Source of the DNA: Jaaginema sp046541115
GTDB lineage: Bacteria > Cyanobacteriota > Cyanobacteriia > Cyanobacteriales > Spirulinaceae
Length of the DNA stretch: 6,342 nucleotides
NCBI GenBank assembly: GCA_046541115.1
Contig: JBKHDX010000260.1
Span: 1 to 6,342 of the forward strand
Direction: 5' to 3'
The first letter of the stretch is position 1; each line of letters begins with the position of its first letter. Positions 6,251 to 6,342 of this stretch are shown here, one piece after another. The notes under the pieces were generated by a model that was not told where the DNA came from, ran no database searches, and was given only the letters and a program-made list of their open reading frames with translations. Position numbers and translations under genes: made by a program.

Positions 6251-6304
6251 GCCTCATTTTAGCTGTGTCACAGCCGTAGTGGCGCGATACAGCTAAAACA
6301 GGGC
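6251..6304. repeat. Hairpin repeat containing copy 2 of the 20-nt direct repeat
   Basis: TTTTAGCTGTGTC (6257-6269) pairs with GATACAGCTAAAA (6286-6298) over 13 bp with one G-U. After a 2-by-2 internal loop the stem can continue with GCCT (6251-6254) and GGGC (6301-6304). The 20-nt repeat copy (6272-6291) makes up most of the loop and part of the right arm. No open frame of note lies here, and 6305-6342 shows nothing recognisable. Confidence 0.65.
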
Positions 6305-6342
6305 AAGAGATTTTCGGTCTGTATTCTGGTTGAATCAAGTTT

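Noticed and set aside
6151..6291. CRISPR array
   Set aside because: There are only two copies of a 20-nt repeat, separated by 101 nt that itself holds a palindromic repeat; no regular spacers and no cas gene are present.
1..6342. tRNA, rRNA or riboswitch
   Set aside because: No cloverleaf, rRNA-like stretch or recognisable cobalamin or other riboswitch core was seen in the three non-coding regions.

Overview
The window looks like cyanobacterial chromosome. At least 14 copies of the palindrome GCGATCGC (HIP1), the overrepresented octamer of many cyanobacterial genomes, are present in 6.3 kb. All three full-length proteins (a BchH/ChlH-type magnesium chelatase large subunit, a TVP38/DedA-like membrane protein with a cyanobacterial-looking N-terminal helix-turn-helix, and an HpnA-like epimerase) fit a cyanobacterium, and the intergenic repeats are of types common in filamentous cyanobacteria. 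Genus cannot be judged from this window.

Layout. Positions 1-72 resemble the right end of an IS200/IS605-type (TnpB-encoding) element whose body lies outside the window. Positions 86-213 form a non-coding MITE-like unit with nested inverted repeats. A 9-bp-stem hairpin (277-300) lies past the end of a minus-strand pair. That pair is transcribed right to left: the chelatase H subunit (4884 to 1204) and, 24 nt downstream, an HTH plus VTT-domain membrane protein (1179 to 358). A 279-bp divergent intergenic region follows (4885-5163). It carries a G-rich hairpin repeat and a heptamer tandem repeat that runs almost into the start codon of the plus-strand hpnA-like gene (5164-6147). The right edge (6148-6342) holds no gene, only nested inverted and direct repeats.

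How the genes may work together. The chelatase H subunit would bind protoporphyrin IX and insert Mg2+ with I and D subunits encoded elsewhere. Its 1226-aa length and motif wording are closer to bacteriochlorophyll-type BchH than to the ~1330-aa ChlH usual in cyanobacteria, so it is probably a second, paralogous H subunit (inference). The tight spacing suggests co-transcription with the membrane protein, but no functional link is established. The hpnA-like gene is divergent and probably belongs to hopanoid or other isoprenoid/sugar-nucleotide metabolism; no other hopanoid gene is visible. I found no clear previously undescribed system. The most unusual items are the HTH-membrane fusion next to a BchH-type paralogue, and the repeat that occupies the ribosome-binding position of hpnA.
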